Source: Rhodospirillaceae bacterium (lineage in GTDB: Bacteria; Pseudomonadota; Alphaproteobacteria; UBA7985). Taken from it: DNA of 40,915 nt. The position numbers and the translations under genes were made by a program. This document shows positions 7,526 to 18,468 of the stretch, in pieces (position 1 is the stretch's first letter; each line of letters opens with the position of its first letter). The notes beneath the pieces were generated by a model. It made no database searches, had not been told where the DNA came from, and saw only the letters and a program-made list of their open reading frames with translations. The DNA is taken from contig PAGB01000035.1 in the NCBI GenBank assembly GCA_002711265.1, positions 29,000-69,914 on the forward strand. The letters are read 5' to 3'.

Positions 7526-10450
7526 TCAGCGTCGCTTGATCGGACCGGTGAGTGCCTCTTCAACCAAGGCAGCTTGTTGTTTCTTGTGCAGGGAGTTGGA
7601 CCCGGTCGCCGGCGATGCCGCCGCAGTCCGGCCCGCGTATCCCGCGCGACCTGCCGGGGCGTTGATCTGCTCCAGCACGTCTTCGATATACGGGTCAACG
7701 TGGGTCCATGCGCCCATGTTCTTCGGCTCTTCCTGGCACCAGACGAATTCGCAATGCTTGAAGGCCTCGAGCTCTTCGCTCAGCGCGATGCTCGGGAAGG
7801 GATAGAGCTGCTCGATCCGCATCAGGTGTACGTCGTCCAGCCCCTGCGCCTCACGGGCTTCGAGCAGGTCGTAGTAGACCTTGCCCGAGCACAGCACGAC
7901 GCGCTTTGCCGCCTTCTGCAGCTTCTTGTCGTAGGACCGATCTTCGAGCAACACCCGGTGGAAGGTCGAACCGTTCATGAAGTCCGCCTTGGACGACACG
8001 CAGCGCTTATGACGGAGCAGCGATTTCGGCGTCATCAGCACCAGCGGCTTGCGGAAATCCCGGCGCAGCTGGCGACGGAGAATGTGGAAGTAGTTCGCAG
8101 GCGTGGTGCAGTTTGCGACCTGCCAGTTATCCTCGCCGCACATCTGCAGATAGCGTTCGAGGCGGGCCGACGAGTGCTCGGGGCCCTGCCCCTCGTAGCC
8201 GTGGGGCAGCAGCATCACCAGACCGGACATCCGCAGCCACTTGGCTTCGGCCGAGGAAATGAACTGATCGATGATGATCTGGGCACCGTTGGAGAAATCG
8301 CCGAATTGCGCTTCCCACAGCGTCAGCGCCTTGGGCTCGGCGGTCGAATAGCCGTATTCAAAGCCCAGAACCCCCAGCTCGGACAGCGGAGAGTCGATGA
8401 TCTCCAGTCGTGCCTGATCGGCTGACAGCGTGGTCAGCGGGGTGTGGGTCGCCTCTGTGTTCTGGTCGGTCAGCACGGCATGACGCTGGGTAAAGGTTCC
8501 GCGGCGAACGTCCTGCCCGGAGAAGCGGATCGGTGCACCCTCCATCAGCAGCGAGCCAAAGGCCATGGCCTCGGCCGTCGCCCAGTCAAAGCCCTCACCG
8601 CTGTCAAACATCTTGCTCTTGGCGTCCATGAGGCGGACGACCTTGCTGTTCGGGTTGAAGTCTTCAGGGATACCGGGGAGCGCCTTTGCCAGCGCATCGA
8701 ACTGCTCGGTCGACAGCCCGGTCTTGGCGCGGCGCGGCCCCTTTTCGGCGGGCTTGAGCCCTTCCCAGGCGCCACCGAGCCAGTCGGCGCTGTTCGGCTT
8801 GTAGAACTGCGCGACTTCGAATTCATCGGCCATCAGCGCCTGAAATTCGCTGACCATCTGCTGGCTTTCTTCGGCCGGCACGAGGCCCTCGGCGGCCAGC
8901 TTGTCAGCGTAGAGCGCGCGTGTCGGGCGCTGCGCCTTGATCTGCCTGTACATCAGCGGCTGGGTGAACGCTGGCTCGTCGCCCTCGTTGTGTCCGAAGC
9001 GGCGGTAGCAGAACATGTCGATCACCACGTCCTGCTGAAACTCCTGCCGGAATTCGGTCGCGATGCGCGCGATGTGAACCACGGCCTCCGGATCATCGCC
9101 GTTGACGTGGAAAATCGGCGCCTCGATCGCCTTGGCGATGTCGGTGCAGTACGGCCCCGGACGGGCATTCACCGGATTGGTGGTGAAGCCGATCTGGTTG
9201 TTGATGACGAAGTTAATCACGCCGCCGGTGCGGTAGCCCTTCAGCCCCGTCAGATCGAGCACTTCGGGCACCAGCCCCTGCCCCGCAAAAGCAGCATCAC
9301 CGTGGATCAGGATCGGCATCACCTTGGTGCGATCCCTGTCGGCGAGCCGGTCCTGCTTGGCGCGGGCCTTACCCACGACCACCGGGTTGACGGCTTCGAG
9401 GTGAGAAGGATTGGGGTTGAGCGACAGGTGCACGGTCTCACCGTCGAATACACGGTCTGCGGAGGTGCCCAAATGGTACTTTACGTCACCCGACGCGTTG
9501 ATGTCGTCGGGGAAGGCAAAGCCGCCGAGAAACTCATTCAGAATCGCCCGAAACGGCTTCTGCATGAAGTTTGCCAGCACGTTCAACCGCCCGCGGTGTG
9601 CCATGCCTAGCACCACTTCCTTCAGCCCCAGTTGCGAGCCGCGCTTGAGGATCTGCTCAAGCGCCGGGATCATGGTCTCGCCGCCGTCCAGCCCGAAGCG
9701 CTTGGTCCCCGGAAACTTCTTGTCGAGGAAGTTCTCGAAACCTTCGGCGTGGGTCAGGCGTTCGAGGATGGCCTTCTTCCCCATTTCGGTGAAGTCGGTC
9801 TTGTTTTCGATCGCCTCGATACGCTCCTGCACCCAGGCCTTCTGCGCCGGGTCGGTGATGTGCATGAACTCGACCCCGATGCTCCCGCAGTAGGTCGCGC
9901 GGCAACGGTCCAGGATCTGCTGCACCGTGGCGTACTCGCCCAGCCCCAGCACATTGTTGATGTAGACCTCGCGGTCCATGTCCGCGGCGCCGAAACCATA
10001 GGTCTCGGGGTTCAGCTCTTCGTGGGTCAGCCGCTCCTTGAGACCCAGCGGGTCGAGGTCAGCGATCAGGTGTCCCCGGATTCGGTAGGCGCGGATCATC
10101 ATCAGCGCGCTGACCGAGTCCTGTGTGGCGCGCTTGGCCGCCTCACCGTCGAGGGCCGGACCGGCCGCAGCCGCTCCCTTTTCTGCGGCTTTGGCGGCAG
10201 CGTCTGCGTTCGCTACGCCCACAATGCGGGTGTCGCGTGCGCGCCAGCTCGGGCCCTGAAAATCACCCAGCAGCGCGGCTTCATTGTCGCTCAGCGAGGC
10301 AAAGAAGGTCTGCCAGTTGTCGTCAACGGACTGCAGATTTTCGTGATATCGCGCGAACAATTCGGCGATGTAGGGCGCGTTCGCCCCGGTCAGCGCGGAA
10401 AGGGGATCGTCGTGAAAGGCTGCTTCCCCAGCCTGGTCCAGCGGTGCCAT
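7526..10450 (-). CDS. odhA: 2-oxoglutarate dehydrogenase E1
   Basis: Thiamine diphosphate-dependent decarboxylase of the TCA cycle; converts 2-oxoglutarate and lipoyl-E2 to succinyl-E2 and CO2. The 974-residue length matches the family. The N-terminal segment (about 22-50) is the usual E1 N-terminal region with [19 protein letters not shown]-domain landmarks are [14 protein letters not shown], the [10 protein letters not shown] stretch and [16 protein letters not shown]; the C-terminal domain contains [21 protein letters not shown]. The ATG at 10450 is preceded by a modest GGGA site. It is the first gene of an odhAB operon and has a long leader with a terminator-like hairpin (10550-10603). 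Confidence 0.97.
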   Translation of the reverse strand: MAPLDQAGEAAFHDDPLSALTGANAPYIAELFARYHENLQSVDDNWQTFFASLSDNEAALLGDFQGPSWRARDTRIVGVANADAAAKAAEKGAAAAGPALDGEAAKRATQDSVSALMMIRAYRIRGHLIADLDPLGLKERLTHEELNPETYGFGAADMDREVYINNVLGLGEYATVQQILDRCRATYCGSIGVEFMHITDPAQKAWVQERIEAIENKTDFTEMGKKAILERLTHAEGFENFLDKKFPGTKRFGLDGGETMIPALEQILKRGSQLGLKEVVLGMAHRGRLNVLANFMQKPFRAILNEFLGGFAFPDDINASGDVKYHLGTSADRVFDGETVHLSLNPNPSHLEAVNPVVVGKARAKQDRLADRDRTKVMPILIHGDAAFAGQGLVPEVLDLTGLKGYRTGGVINFVINNQIGFTTNPVNARPGPYCTDIAKAIEAPIFHVNGDDPEAVVHIARIATEFRQEFQQDVVIDMFCYRRFGHNEGDEPAFTQPLMYRQIKAQRPTRALYADKLAAEGLVPAEESQQMVSEFQALMADEFEVAQFYKPNSADWLGGAWEGLKPAEKGPRRAKTGLSTEQFDALAKALPGIPEDFNPNSKVVRLMDAKSKMFDSGEGFDWATAEAMAFGSLLMEGAPIRFSGQDVRRGTFTQRHAVLTDQNTEATHTPLTTLSADQARLEIIDSPLSELGVLGFEYGYSTAEPKALTLWEAQFGDFSNGAQIIIDQFISSAEAKWLRMSGLVMLLPHGYEGQGPEHSSARLERYLQMCGEDNWQVANCTTPANYFHILRRQLRRDFRKPLVLMTPKSLLRHKRCVSSKADFMNGSTFHRVLLEDRSYDKKLQKAAKRVVLCSGKVYYDLLEAREAQGLDDVHLMRIEQLYPFPSIALSEELEAFKHCEFVWCQEEPKNMGAWTHVDPYIEDVLEQINAPAGRAGYAGRTAAASPATGSNSLHKKQQAALVEEALTGPIKRR

Positions 10451-10897
10451 GTTTTTCCCGTCTCATTTCCCGACCCGCCAGCCTGCTGCCGCCTGCGGGT
10501 TTGAGTATCACGTATGCTGTAGTCCTTAGGTGTACGCCCAAGTCCCCTGAAAGAAAAGCGCCACTCCGTGGCTGAAATGCGACCACTGCACGGACAAAGG
10601 CGCATGGCTGCGTGACGGTTCAGAGACCAGTCTGCATCCGTGAGTCGCGAATCGAGTCGAATATTATCAGACCTTCAACCAGCTCATTCGCAATAAATCT
10701 TACTTATGCGCGGGCCAGACAGAGATTCATGGAAAATCATGGGCTTAGCCTGCCCTCCGGCCTGCAATTGCTCTATGCCAGTCTCCCCGGTGTGCTTGGA
10801 ACCACCCGCTCGCATTTCCGCGCAGGTCATGTTCCATTCTCGCCCGATTTGAATGCCTGATTTGACAGAAGCCTCACTGGATTTTGAGGAACGAGGA
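10451..10897. other. Divergent intergenic region, odhA / serine hydrolase
   Basis: No convincing gene in these 447 bases. The left part must hold the odhA leader and promoter (minus strand), including the hairpin described separately. The right part is less GC-rich around 10640-10710 and should hold the promoter of the lipoprotein gene. A direct repeat TCATGG-aaaa-TCATGG lies near 10729-10745. I see no tRNA or clear -35/-10 pair. Confidence 0.5.
10550..10603 (-). promoter_or_regulatory. odhA: Terminator-like hairpin in the odhA leader
   Basis: Read on the minus strand, GCGCC (10603-10599) pairs with GGCGC (10562-10558), with an inner CCGTG/CACGG helix, and is followed directly by TTTTCTTTC (10557-10549). 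A compact alternative hairpin, GCCAC-GGA-GTGGC (10572-10560), competes with the inner helix. It ends about 100 bases before the odhA start, so it could attenuate odhA or end a short upstream transcript. Confidence 0.35.
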
Positions 10898-12040
10898 ATG
10901 CGACACTTTTTCAAAACGGCGCTGACCGCTTCAGCAGCTGCGATGACCGTGCTGTTGATCGGCTGTGAAGCCACCGGTCCGGCCAGCTCCAAAGTTGGCC
11001 GGCTGTTTATCGAGAGCCACTTCAACGAGGACGGCACCTACGCGGCCCTCCCCGCTTCATCTGCGCCCCGGCCCTTCGACGAAGACAGACTGGAAAATGA
11101 CATCGATCTGGTGTCCTTCCTTCGGCGCAATTCCGTGCACAGCCTGATTGTGTCCGAGGGCGACGACGTCATGCTGGAGACTTACCTGCATGGCCACGAC
11201 CCGGAAACGCTGTGGAACGCCCATGGCATTTCCACCACGATGGTGTCCGCCGCCGTCGGCGTGGCGCTCAAGGAAGGCCGGATCAAGTCGGTCGACCAGT
11301 ACATTTCGCTGGACCTGCCGCAATTCGGCGGGTCGGGCATCACCTGGCGCCATCTGCTCACCATGACCGCCAATCTCGACTACACCGAGGCCCCGCACCT
11401 GCTGAAGTCAAAGACCGTTCAGCTGTTTTCAGCGGACGATTTCAGCGCGTTGATCGACGAACCATCGCTGGATGAGTCGTTCGAGCCCGGCACGCGTTTC
11501 CACTACAGCTCGCTGGTTGCACAGATCATGGCCGAAGGTCTGGAAGCCGTTTACGAGCAACCGCTGCAGGACATCATCACCGATAAGATCTGGCACCCCA
11601 TGGGCGCCGGCGAAGCCGCGCAGTGGGATATTGCCGATGCCACGCAGCAGGTCCGGGCAGGCTATGGACTGCACATGACCGCGCGCGACCTGTGGCGCCT
11701 CGGGCGGTTCATGACGATCGAAATCGAAGACCACGTCGGCCCGGACTTCGTCGCTGAGATGCGCGGCCCGGTCGCCGGTCGCGGGCGCTTTTTCCGCCGC
11801 GCTGAATCGCGGCTGGTGTCACCGGACTGGGGCTATGGCTACGGCAGCTGGTTCGTGCGCTTCCCCCTCAACGGCGAGATGGTGGCGGGCTATGGCTCGA
11901 TCGGCTTCGGCGGTCAGACCCTGCTGCACATCCCCCGCTACGACATGACCATCGCGGTTCAGGCCCGGGTTGTGCCACGCGATGGCCGGGTGAACTTCAT
12001 CAAGTCGGTGCTGGAGCACGTGCTCAACCTCGAAGGCTGA
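10898..12040 (+). CDS. Beta-lactamase-family serine hydrolase lipoprotein, altered active site
   Basis: Lipoprotein of 380 residues with a signal peptide and lipobox LLIGC (Cys near residue 25), so probably membrane-anchored in the periplasm. The rest resembles the penicillin-binding-like serine hydrolases (beta-lactamase/esterase/6-aminohexanoate-oligomer hydrolase group): the SxxK region is at 112-115, the YxN-like motif is Y203 (HYSS), and GFGGQTLLHIP near the end matches the third motif. The SxxK lysine is replaced: residues 112-115 read S-T-T-M. The ATG at 10898 has GAGGA 7 bases upstream and starts the signal peptide, so it was preferred to 10853. The gene lies between sucD and odhA on the opposite strand, interrupting the TCA block. 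Substrate unknown. Confidence 0.8.
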   Translation: MRHFFKTALTASAAAMTVLLIGCEATGPASSKVGRLFIESHFNEDGTYAALPASSAPRPFDEDRLENDIDLVSFLRRNSVHSLIVSEGDDVMLETYLHGHDPETLWNAHGISTTMVSAAVGVALKEGRIKSVDQYISLDLPQFGGSGITWRHLLTMTANLDYTEAPHLLKSKTVQLFSADDFSALIDEPSLDESFEPGTRFHYSSLVAQIMAEGLEAVYEQPLQDIITDKIWHPMGAGEAAQWDIADATQQVRAGYGLHMTARDLWRLGRFMTIEIEDHVGPDFVAEMRGPVAGRGRFFRRAESRLVSPDWGYGYGSWFVRFPLNGEMVAGYGSIGFGGQTLLHIPRYDMTIAVQARVVPRDGRVNFIKSVLEHVLNLEG

Positions 12041-12113
12041 GCCGCTTTCGGCTCGGGTGCCGGGGCGGGCCGCGCGTGCTGCGCAAGCACGTTGCTTAAG
12101 CCCCTGAAACGAC

Positions 12114-12147
12114 AAAGGCGGCGCCGGTTCCCCGGCAGCCGCCTTTT
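12114..12147. terminator. Bidirectional intrinsic terminator between serine hydrolase and sucD
   Basis: AAAGGCGGC (12114-12122) pairs with GCCGCCTTT (12138-12146), with a nested GCCGG/CCGGC. It is flanked by A bases on the left and TTTTCTC on the right, placed between two convergent genes. It best serves the plus-strand hydrolase gene. A smaller hairpin CGTGCT-GCGCA-AGCACG precedes it near 12074-12090. Confidence 0.75.
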
Positions 12148-12200
12148 CTCTGTTCGGATGCACACCCTAAAGGGTGGCAGAGGGGTAGGCCGGGTTGGCC

Positions 12201-13073
12201 TCAGCCCATGGCCTCCAGCATCGCTTCACCCAGCCCGGCCGGGCTGTCGGCGACAACAAATCCGGCCGAACGCATGGCTTCGATCTTCGAGCCTGCATCG
12301 CCCTTGCCCCCGGCAATGATGGCACCGGCGTGGCCCATGCGCTTGCCCCGAGGGGCAGACACACCCGCGATAAAGCCGGCGATCGGCTTCTTTTTGGCGT
12401 GCGAAGCGTAAAAGGCTGCGGCTTCTTCCTCCGCGGAGCCACCGATCTCGCCGATCATGATGATACCCTGGGTTTCATCGTCTTCGAGGAACAGCTCGAG
12501 GCAGTCTATGAAGTTGGTGCCGTTGACGGGGTCACCTCCGATGCCGATGCAGGTTGACTGGCCCAGACCGGTCGCCGTGGTCTGCGCCACCGCCTCATAG
12601 GTCAGCGTGCCCGAGCGGGAGACGATCCCGATCTTGCCGCGCTGGTGAATATGTCCGGGCATGATCCCGATCTTGCAGGCACCGGGGGTGATGATACCGG
12701 GGCAGTTAGGCCCGATCAGCCGGGTTTTGGAGCCATCCAGCGCGCGCTTGACCCGCACCATATCCAGCACCGGAATACCTTCGGTGATGCAGACTACAAG
12801 CTCGATCTCGGCGTCGATCGCCTCGAGGATGGAGTCAGCTGCAAACGGGGGCGGTACGTAGATGACCGAAGCGTTGGCCTCGGTCGCGTGGCGGGCTTCG
12901 GCGACGGTGTTAAACACCGGCAGGTCGAGGTGGGTCTGCCCCCCCTTCCCCGGTGTCACGCCCCCGACGACCTGCGTGCCGTAGGCCAGCGCCTGTTCAG
13001 AATGGAAGGTGCCCTGGGCGCCTGTGAAACCCTGCGTGATCACGCGGGTGTTCTGATCGACGAGAACTGCCAT
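12201..13073 (-). CDS. sucD: Succinyl-CoA synthetase, alpha subunit
   Basis: CoA-binding, phosphohistidine-bearing subunit of succinyl-CoA synthetase (TCA cycle substrate-level phosphorylation). 290 residues, standard. The N-terminal CoA-binding Rossmann domain begins [32 protein letters not shown] is the mid-protein loop; the active-site histidine lies in [11 protein letters not shown] near residue 246. It begins 2 bases after the sucC stop codon, so translation is coupled. The gene ends facing the serine-hydrolase gene. Confidence 0.97.
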   Translation of the reverse strand: MAVLVDQNTRVITQGFTGAQGTFHSEQALAYGTQVVGGVTPGKGGQTHLDLPVFNTVAEARHATEANASVIYVPPPFAADSILEAIDAEIELVVCITEGIPVLDMVRVKRALDGSKTRLIGPNCPGIITPGACKIGIMPGHIHQRGKIGIVSRSGTLTYEAVAQTTATGLGQSTCIGIGGDPVNGTNFIDCLELFLEDDETQGIIMIGEIGGSAEEEAAAFYASHAKKKPIAGFIAGVSAPRGKRMGHAGAIIAGGKGDAGSKIEAMRSAGFVVADSPAGLGEAMLEAMG

Positions 13074-13075
13074 GG

Positions 13076-14278
13076 TTACGCGGCCTCCCTGACGGCGCGG
13101 GTGATCTTTTCGGCAGCATCGCCGAGGTTGTCAGCGGGGATGATGGTCAGGCCTGAGTCGGCCATGATCGCCTTGCCCTTCTCGACGTTGGTGCCTTCGA
13201 GCCGAACCACGAGGGGCACGGCAAGGCTGGTCTCGCGCGCCGCTGCGACCACACCGCTGGCGATGATATCGCACTTCATGATCCCGCCGAAGATGTTGAC
13301 GAGAATGCCCTTCACGTTGGGGTCGGACAGGATGATCTTGAACGCTGCCGTCACCCGCTCTTCGGTGGCACCGCCGCCAACATCGAGGAAGTTGGCGGGC
13401 TCGGAGCCGTAGAGCTTGATGATGTCCATGGTCGCCATGGCCAGACCGGCCCCGTTGACCATGCAGCCGATTTCACCGTCGAGTTTGACGTAGTTGAGGT
13501 CCCAGGCGGCAGCTTCGCGTTCGGAGGCGTCTTCCTCGTCTTCATCGCGTAGCTCGTCGAGGGCCTTGTGACGAAACAGCGCGTTATCGTCGAAGCCTAC
13601 CTTGGCATCCAGCGCCAGCAGCTCACCGTCGCCCGTCACCACCAGCGGGTTGATCTCCACCATGGCGCAGTCGAGGTCGATGAAGGCCTTGTAGAGCCCC
13701 ATCAGGAACCGGGTTGCCGACTTGACCTGCGCACCTTCCAGCCCGAGGCCGAAGGCGATCGAGCGGGCGTGATGCCCCTGAATGCCGGTTGCCGGGTCGA
13801 TGTCGACCTGCATGATCTTTTCCGGGGTTTCCTCGGCCACGGTTTCAATGTCCATGCCGCCTTCGGTCGAGGCCACGATGGTCACGCGCGAGGTAGCGCG
13901 GTCGACCAGCAGCGACAGGTAAAGCTCTCGCGCAATATCGCAGCCCGCTTCGACGTAGAGCCGCTTGACCTCTTTGCCCTCAGGGCCGGTCTGCTTGGTC
14001 ACCAACGTGTTGCCGAGCATGAAGCGCGCTGCTTCTTCAACCGCTTCGACGGACTTGACCACGCGGACACCGCCGCCGGTCACACGCTCGGGGTCATTGA
14101 CGAAGTGGCCCGCACCGCGGCCACCGGCGTGGATCTGCGATTTGACGACGTAGACCGGGCCACCGAGCTTTTCGGCGGCCGCGACGGCGTCTTCAGGGGT
14201 AAAAGCCACGGCGCCGTCGAGCACGGCAACGCCGTAGTCTCTGAGCAGTGCTTTGCCCTGATATTCGTGGATATTCAT
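13076..14278 (-). CDS. sucC: Succinyl-CoA synthetase, beta subunit
   Basis: Nucleotide-binding ATP-grasp subunit that pairs with SucD. 400 residues. The N-terminus [17 protein letters not shown] is the family signature; [14 protein letters not shown] is the ATP-grasp substrate loop; [21 protein letters not shown] and [17 protein letters not shown] are the usual motifs. A small acidic insert ([17 protein letters not shown]) sits after [12 protein letters not shown], as commonly seen in the alphaproteobacterial form. sucC starts the sucCD unit after a 278-base gap from kefB. Confidence 0.97.
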   Translation of the reverse strand: MNIHEYQGKALLRDYGVAVLDGAVAFTPEDAVAAAEKLGGPVYVVKSQIHAGGRGAGHFVNDPERVTGGGVRVVKSVEAVEEAARFMLGNTLVTKQTGPEGKEVKRLYVEAGCDIARELYLSLLVDRATSRVTIVASTEGGMDIETVAEETPEKIMQVDIDPATGIQGHHARSIAFGLGLEGAQVKSATRFLMGLYKAFIDLDCAMVEINPLVVTGDGELLALDAKVGFDDNALFRHKALDELRDEDEEDASEREAAAWDLNYVKLDGEIGCMVNGAGLAMATMDIIKLYGSEPANFLDVGGGATEERVTAAFKIILSDPNVKGILVNIFGGIMKCDIIASGVVAAARETSLAVPLVVRLEGTNVEKGKAIMADSGLTIIPADNLGDAAEKITRAVREAA

Positions 14279-14556
14279 GGTGAGGAAGGCTCCCTGTCCT
14301 GCGTCTTTCCACCCCCATCCGGCGCAGGAACGGCGGGGGGCGGCGCTCGCGGACGCGTCGCGTCTTGAGCACCGGAAGTCGCGGTCACAATACGCCCGTG
14401 TTTGGGTGGGTCAATGCGCCTTCCCTGCCTAGCGGTGTCGCGCCAGCGGCATGCAGCCAGCCGGACGAGGCCGCGTCACGCACGGCCCGCAGGCCGATAC
14501 AGCAACAGCCGCTCGAAAGGTCGCGGGCGGACAGGCGGACAGCGGATCGGGGGAGG
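14279..14556. other. sucC: Intergenic region between kefB-like gene and sucC
   Basis: These 278 bases are GC-rich and hold no convincing gene. They should contain the sucCD promoter and the 3' end of the kefFB transcript. I see no clear intrinsic terminator after kefB (14557), so read-through into sucC is possible. Confidence 0.45.
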
Positions 14557-16515
14557 CTAGCGCTCGTCGGCGTTGCCGCTGCCTTGCCAGCCCTCAGGCC
14601 GGCCGCCTTGGCCTGACTTCTGATCCTCGACCAGCAGGTTGGCGAGGTCTTCGGTCGCTTGACGCACCCGTTCGATGCGTTCCTTCTCGCCGATGCCCTG
14701 CTCCTCCATCCTCGCCCAGTCACGCATCAGCGCAATGTCGTAGGTTTCGAAACGCTGGGCGGCCTGCCGTGCGGCGAACGGACGGGTGCCGAGGAATTCG
14801 AGCGCGCGCTGGCTCATCTGCACCGCGCCTTCGAAGGTTTCGCGCACCACCTCGTCGGCCCCGGCTTTAAGCAGGGTCATGGCATCCCGGCGCTCGCGGG
14901 CGCGGGCTACGATGCGCAGATGGGGGAAATGCCGTCGAGCCAGTTCGACGATCTCCAGCGTCTTATCGCTGTTGTCGATGGCAACGATCAGCACGCGCGC
15001 CGACCCTGCCCCGGCGCTTTCCAGCAGTTCAAGGCGGGACGCGTCGCCGTAGAAGGCCCGGTGGCCAAAGCGGCGCATCAGGTCGATCTGGTCGGGGTCA
15101 TGATCGAGAACCGTGGCCGACACACCCAGCCCCTGCAGCATGCGGATGATGATGGTTCCCATACGGCCGAAACCGGCGACGATAACCGGGTTGCCCTCGT
15201 CGTAGACATCGTCAGCCGATGGATTGGATCGGGACTGCGAGGCAGGCTGCAGCACGCGCTCGTTGAAGATCACCAGCATGGGGGTGAGCAGCATCGAAAG
15301 CGCCACTACCAGCGTGAAGCGGTCGGTCAGTTCACGTGGCAGAACGTCCTCGGCGATCATGAAACCGAACAGGACAAAGGCAAACTCGCCGCCCTGCGCC
15401 AGCAGCAGTGCCATGGTGAAGCGGCTGCTCAGGTCCAGCCGCGCGACGGTGGCAAGCCCGAAGATGATCACGGCCTTGAGCACAACCAGCCCCGCGAGCA
15501 GACCAAAGATCACCAGCGGCTCACCGAACAGGGTGTTGAAATTGATCTGTGCACCGACAGTGATGAAGAACAGGCCGAGCAGCAGGCCCTTGAAGGGCTC
15601 GATATCGCTCTCCAGCTCGTGGCGGTATTCGCTGTCGGCCAGCACCACGCCGGCGATGAAGGTGCCCAGCGCCGCCGACAGGCCAATGGCCCCCATCAGG
15701 AAGGCAATGCCAACGACGATCAGCAGCGCAACGGCGGTAAACAGCTCGCGGATGTGGGTGCGGGCGATGACCCGGAACAGCGGGCGGATGGCGTAGCGCC
15801 CGCCGAAGATAATGGCGATGATGACCCCGATCGAGACACCGGCCTGCCCCCAAGCCGACAGGTTCTGAGTCAGGTCGAAAATAGCCTCTTCGCCGCCGTG
15901 ACCGCCTGCGCCGTGACCACTCGCATCGTGACCACCCGCATCGTGACCAGCCCCAGAGCTGCCGCTGTGACCCTCCCCACCCGCGAGGCCGAAGCCCCCT
16001 GGGTGCGCAAGGAAGGGGAGCACGGCAAGGATGGGGATGACCGCGATATCCTGGAACAGCAACACGGAAAAGGAGTTCTGACCGGCGGGTGTCGCCATCT
16101 GGCCCTTCTCATTCAGGGTCTGCAGCACAATCGCCGTCGAAGACAGGGCCAGTGCAAGCCCGAGCGCCAGCGCCATACGCCAGTCCAGCCCGAACACCTG
16201 CCCCAGCCCCCACATGGCTGCCGCTGTGACCAGCACCTGTGCGCCGCCGATACCGATGATCGGCACCCGCAGCCGCCACAGTTTCTTCGGCTCCAGTTCG
16301 AGGCCAACAAGGAACAGCATCATCACCACGCCAAATTCGGCAATGTGGGAGATCTGAACGGCGTCGGCGCCCAGCCAGCGCAGCACGGGCGCAATGGCCA
16401 CCCCGGCGACGAGATAGCCCAGCACGGACCCCAGACCCAGGCGTTGGAACAGCGGCACGATAATGACGGCAGCGCCCAGAAACAGCGTCGCGAGGAACAG
16501 GAACGAGGTGGTCAC
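14557..16515 (-). CDS. KefB-type CPA2 potassium/proton antiporter
   Basis: Inner-membrane monovalent cation:proton antiporter-2 with a C-terminal RCK domain, the architecture of glutathione-gated K+ efflux proteins (KefB/KefC). 652 residues. The membrane domain (1-420) has multiple helices and LSSTAIVLQTL; the RCK/TrkA-N domain (about 442-560) starts with the nucleotide-binding GFGRMG. A loop at residues 183-208 carries a five-residue GHDAG-like repeat with five histidines (H183, H191, H196, H201, H206). It starts with GTG, overlapping the kefF-like stop by four bases, so the two are translationally coupled. Ion specificity and glutathione gating are inferred from the family and partner only. 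Confidence 0.88.
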   Translation of the reverse strand: MTTSFLFLATLFLGAAVIIVPLFQRLGLGSVLGYLVAGVAIAPVLRWLGADAVQISHIAEFGVVMMLFLVGLELEPKKLWRLRVPIIGIGGAQVLVTAAAMWGLGQVFGLDWRMALALGLALALSSTAIVLQTLNEKGQMATPAGQNSFSVLLFQDIAVIPILAVLPFLAHPGGFGLAGGEGHSGSSGAGHDAGGHDASGHGAGGHGGEEAIFDLTQNLSAWGQAGVSIGVIIAIIFGGRYAIRPLFRVIARTHIRELFTAVALLIVVGIAFLMGAIGLSAALGTFIAGVVLADSEYRHELESDIEPFKGLLLGLFFITVGAQINFNTLFGEPLVIFGLLAGLVVLKAVIIFGLATVARLDLSSRFTMALLLAQGGEFAFVLFGFMIAEDVLPRELTDRFTLVVALSMLLTPMLVIFNERVLQPASQSRSNPSADDVYDEGNPVIVAGFGRMGTIIIRMLQGLGVSATVLDHDPDQIDLMRRFGHRAFYGDASRLELLESAGAGSARVLIVAIDNSDKTLEIVELARRHFPHLRIVARARERRDAMTLLKAGADEVVRETFEGAVQMSQRALEFLGTRPFAARQAAQRFETYDIALMRDWARMEEQGIGEKERIERVRQATEDLANLLVEDQKSGQGGRPEGWQGSGNADER

Positions 16516-17075
16516 TGTGCAGCCCCCTCCCCGCCGGTGCGGCGCGCAAGCAGGTGTCTGAGGGTTTGCACGTAACCCTCCCCGGCCGCTTTCAGAGCCT
16601 CGGGCTCGATCCGGTCGGCGTCATAGACGACCACGGGTTTCTCGTAGGTCATGCTGCACAGGTTGGCCGTGGCCTCGAAGGGCAGCAGCAGGGTCTCGAC
16701 CGGGAATTTATTGTAGCCGTCGGGACGGTAGTTTTCTTCTTGGGAGGCGGCTGTGGTCACGGTCAGCAGCGACTTGCCGGCCAGCGCCTTTCCCTCGGTG
16801 CCGTAAGCCCAGTTGTGCTCCAGAACGACGTCCAGATACTCCTTGAGCAGTGCCGGAGAAGAGTACCAGTAGAAGGGGTGCTGCAGCACAATGACGTCGG
16901 CAGCCTCCCAGGCCGCCTGCTCGACCCCAACATCGACGTTGAAGTCAGGATAGAGATCGTAGAGGCGACGGACTTCGATATCCGGTTCGCCCTCGATCCG
17001 ATTGAGCAGGCTTGCCCCGGCACTTGATCCGTCTTCGTCGGGATGGGCGAACAGAATTAGGGCTTTGGGCGGCAT
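16512..17075 (-). CDS. KefF/KefG-like NAD(P)H-quinone oxidoreductase
   Basis: A 187-residue flavodoxin-fold protein of the NQO/KefF group, which in enterobacteria binds Kef antiporters and activates them while reducing quinones. Landmarks: ALILFAHPDEDGSSAG at the N-terminus (FMN-binding), QHPFYWYSSPALLKEYLD (76-93 region) and the LAGKSLLTVTTAA strand. The ATG at 17075 has GAGGAG 6 bases upstream and was preferred over 17102. It directly precedes and overlaps the antiporter gene, which supports an ancillary role. A free-standing azoreductase or quinone reductase role cannot be excluded. Confidence 0.86.
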   Translation of the reverse strand: MPPKALILFAHPDEDGSSAGASLLNRIEGEPDIEVRRLYDLYPDFNVDVGVEQAAWEAADVIVLQHPFYWYSSPALLKEYLDVVLEHNWAYGTEGKALAGKSLLTVTTAASQEENYRPDGYNKFPVETLLLPFEATANLCSMTYEKPVVVYDADRIEPEALKAAGEGYVQTLRHLLARRTGGEGAAQ

Positions 17076-17160
17076 GATGGCTCCTCGGTTGGAAGCGCAC
17101 ATGCAAGCCCAGGCTCAGCCGGTCCGTCCGTTAACCGGTCCGGCAGCGCGTCAACCAGAC

Positions 17161-17200
17161 TGAGCCGGTGGCTCAGGCCGGGTCGCACCGGACCGGCTCA
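17161..17200. terminator. mdh: Stem-loop just past the mdh stop
   Basis: TGAGCCGGT (17161-17169) pairs with ACCGGCTCA (17192-17200), 4 bases beyond the mdh stop codon (17204). No U-run follows on the minus strand, so it is a 3'-end structure or partial terminator between mdh and the kefF-like gene. Confidence 0.4.
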
Positions 17201-17203
17201 ATC

Positions 17204-18166
<963 letters not shown>

Positions 18167-18171
18167 TCATG

Positions 18172-18204
18172 GCCGGTTCAGGACGGGGGTTGGCCCGAAC
18201 CGGC
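18172..18204 (-). promoter_or_regulatory. mdh: Stem-loop in the mdh leader
   Basis: GCCGGTTC (18172-18179) is a perfect inverted repeat of GAACCGGC (18197-18204), ending 18 bases before the mdh ATG on the minus strand. It may affect mdh translation or mRNA stability, or be an operator. No family match. Confidence 0.35.
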
Positions 18205-18468
18205 GTATTCTTGTTCATCCACGACCTGACTAGAGCGCCGCCCGTGCCGACGCAAGCCACCCTGAGGACGACCGTGGTTTGCATCTGACAACTGCGAAAT
18301 GGCGTGAGCCTCGCAAAATTTCACCGCGACCCGATCAACACAAATTGGATCTCGACGCTACAATTTACCCTCGAACTCCGATTCACAAATTATGCCAAAA
18401 AAAAGATTATATGTTTTTCAGATAGTTAAAGCATTTTTAATCAGATTTGTGTTTTCGAGTCGTTGGCA

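Noticed and set aside
8444-10504. Long plus-strand ORFs opposite odhA (8444-9610, 9632-10504)
   Set aside because: Shadows of odhA; no domain pattern, and odhA matches the family over its full length.
14659-16575. 638-codon ORF opposite the kefB-like gene
   Set aside because: Composition is low-complexity Gln/His/Arg typical of a shadow frame; the minus strand carries membrane helices and a Rossmann motif.
18172-18204. Intrinsic terminator before mdh
   Set aside because: The stem is followed by a purine-rich mdh ribosome binding region, not a U-run; treated as a leader stem.
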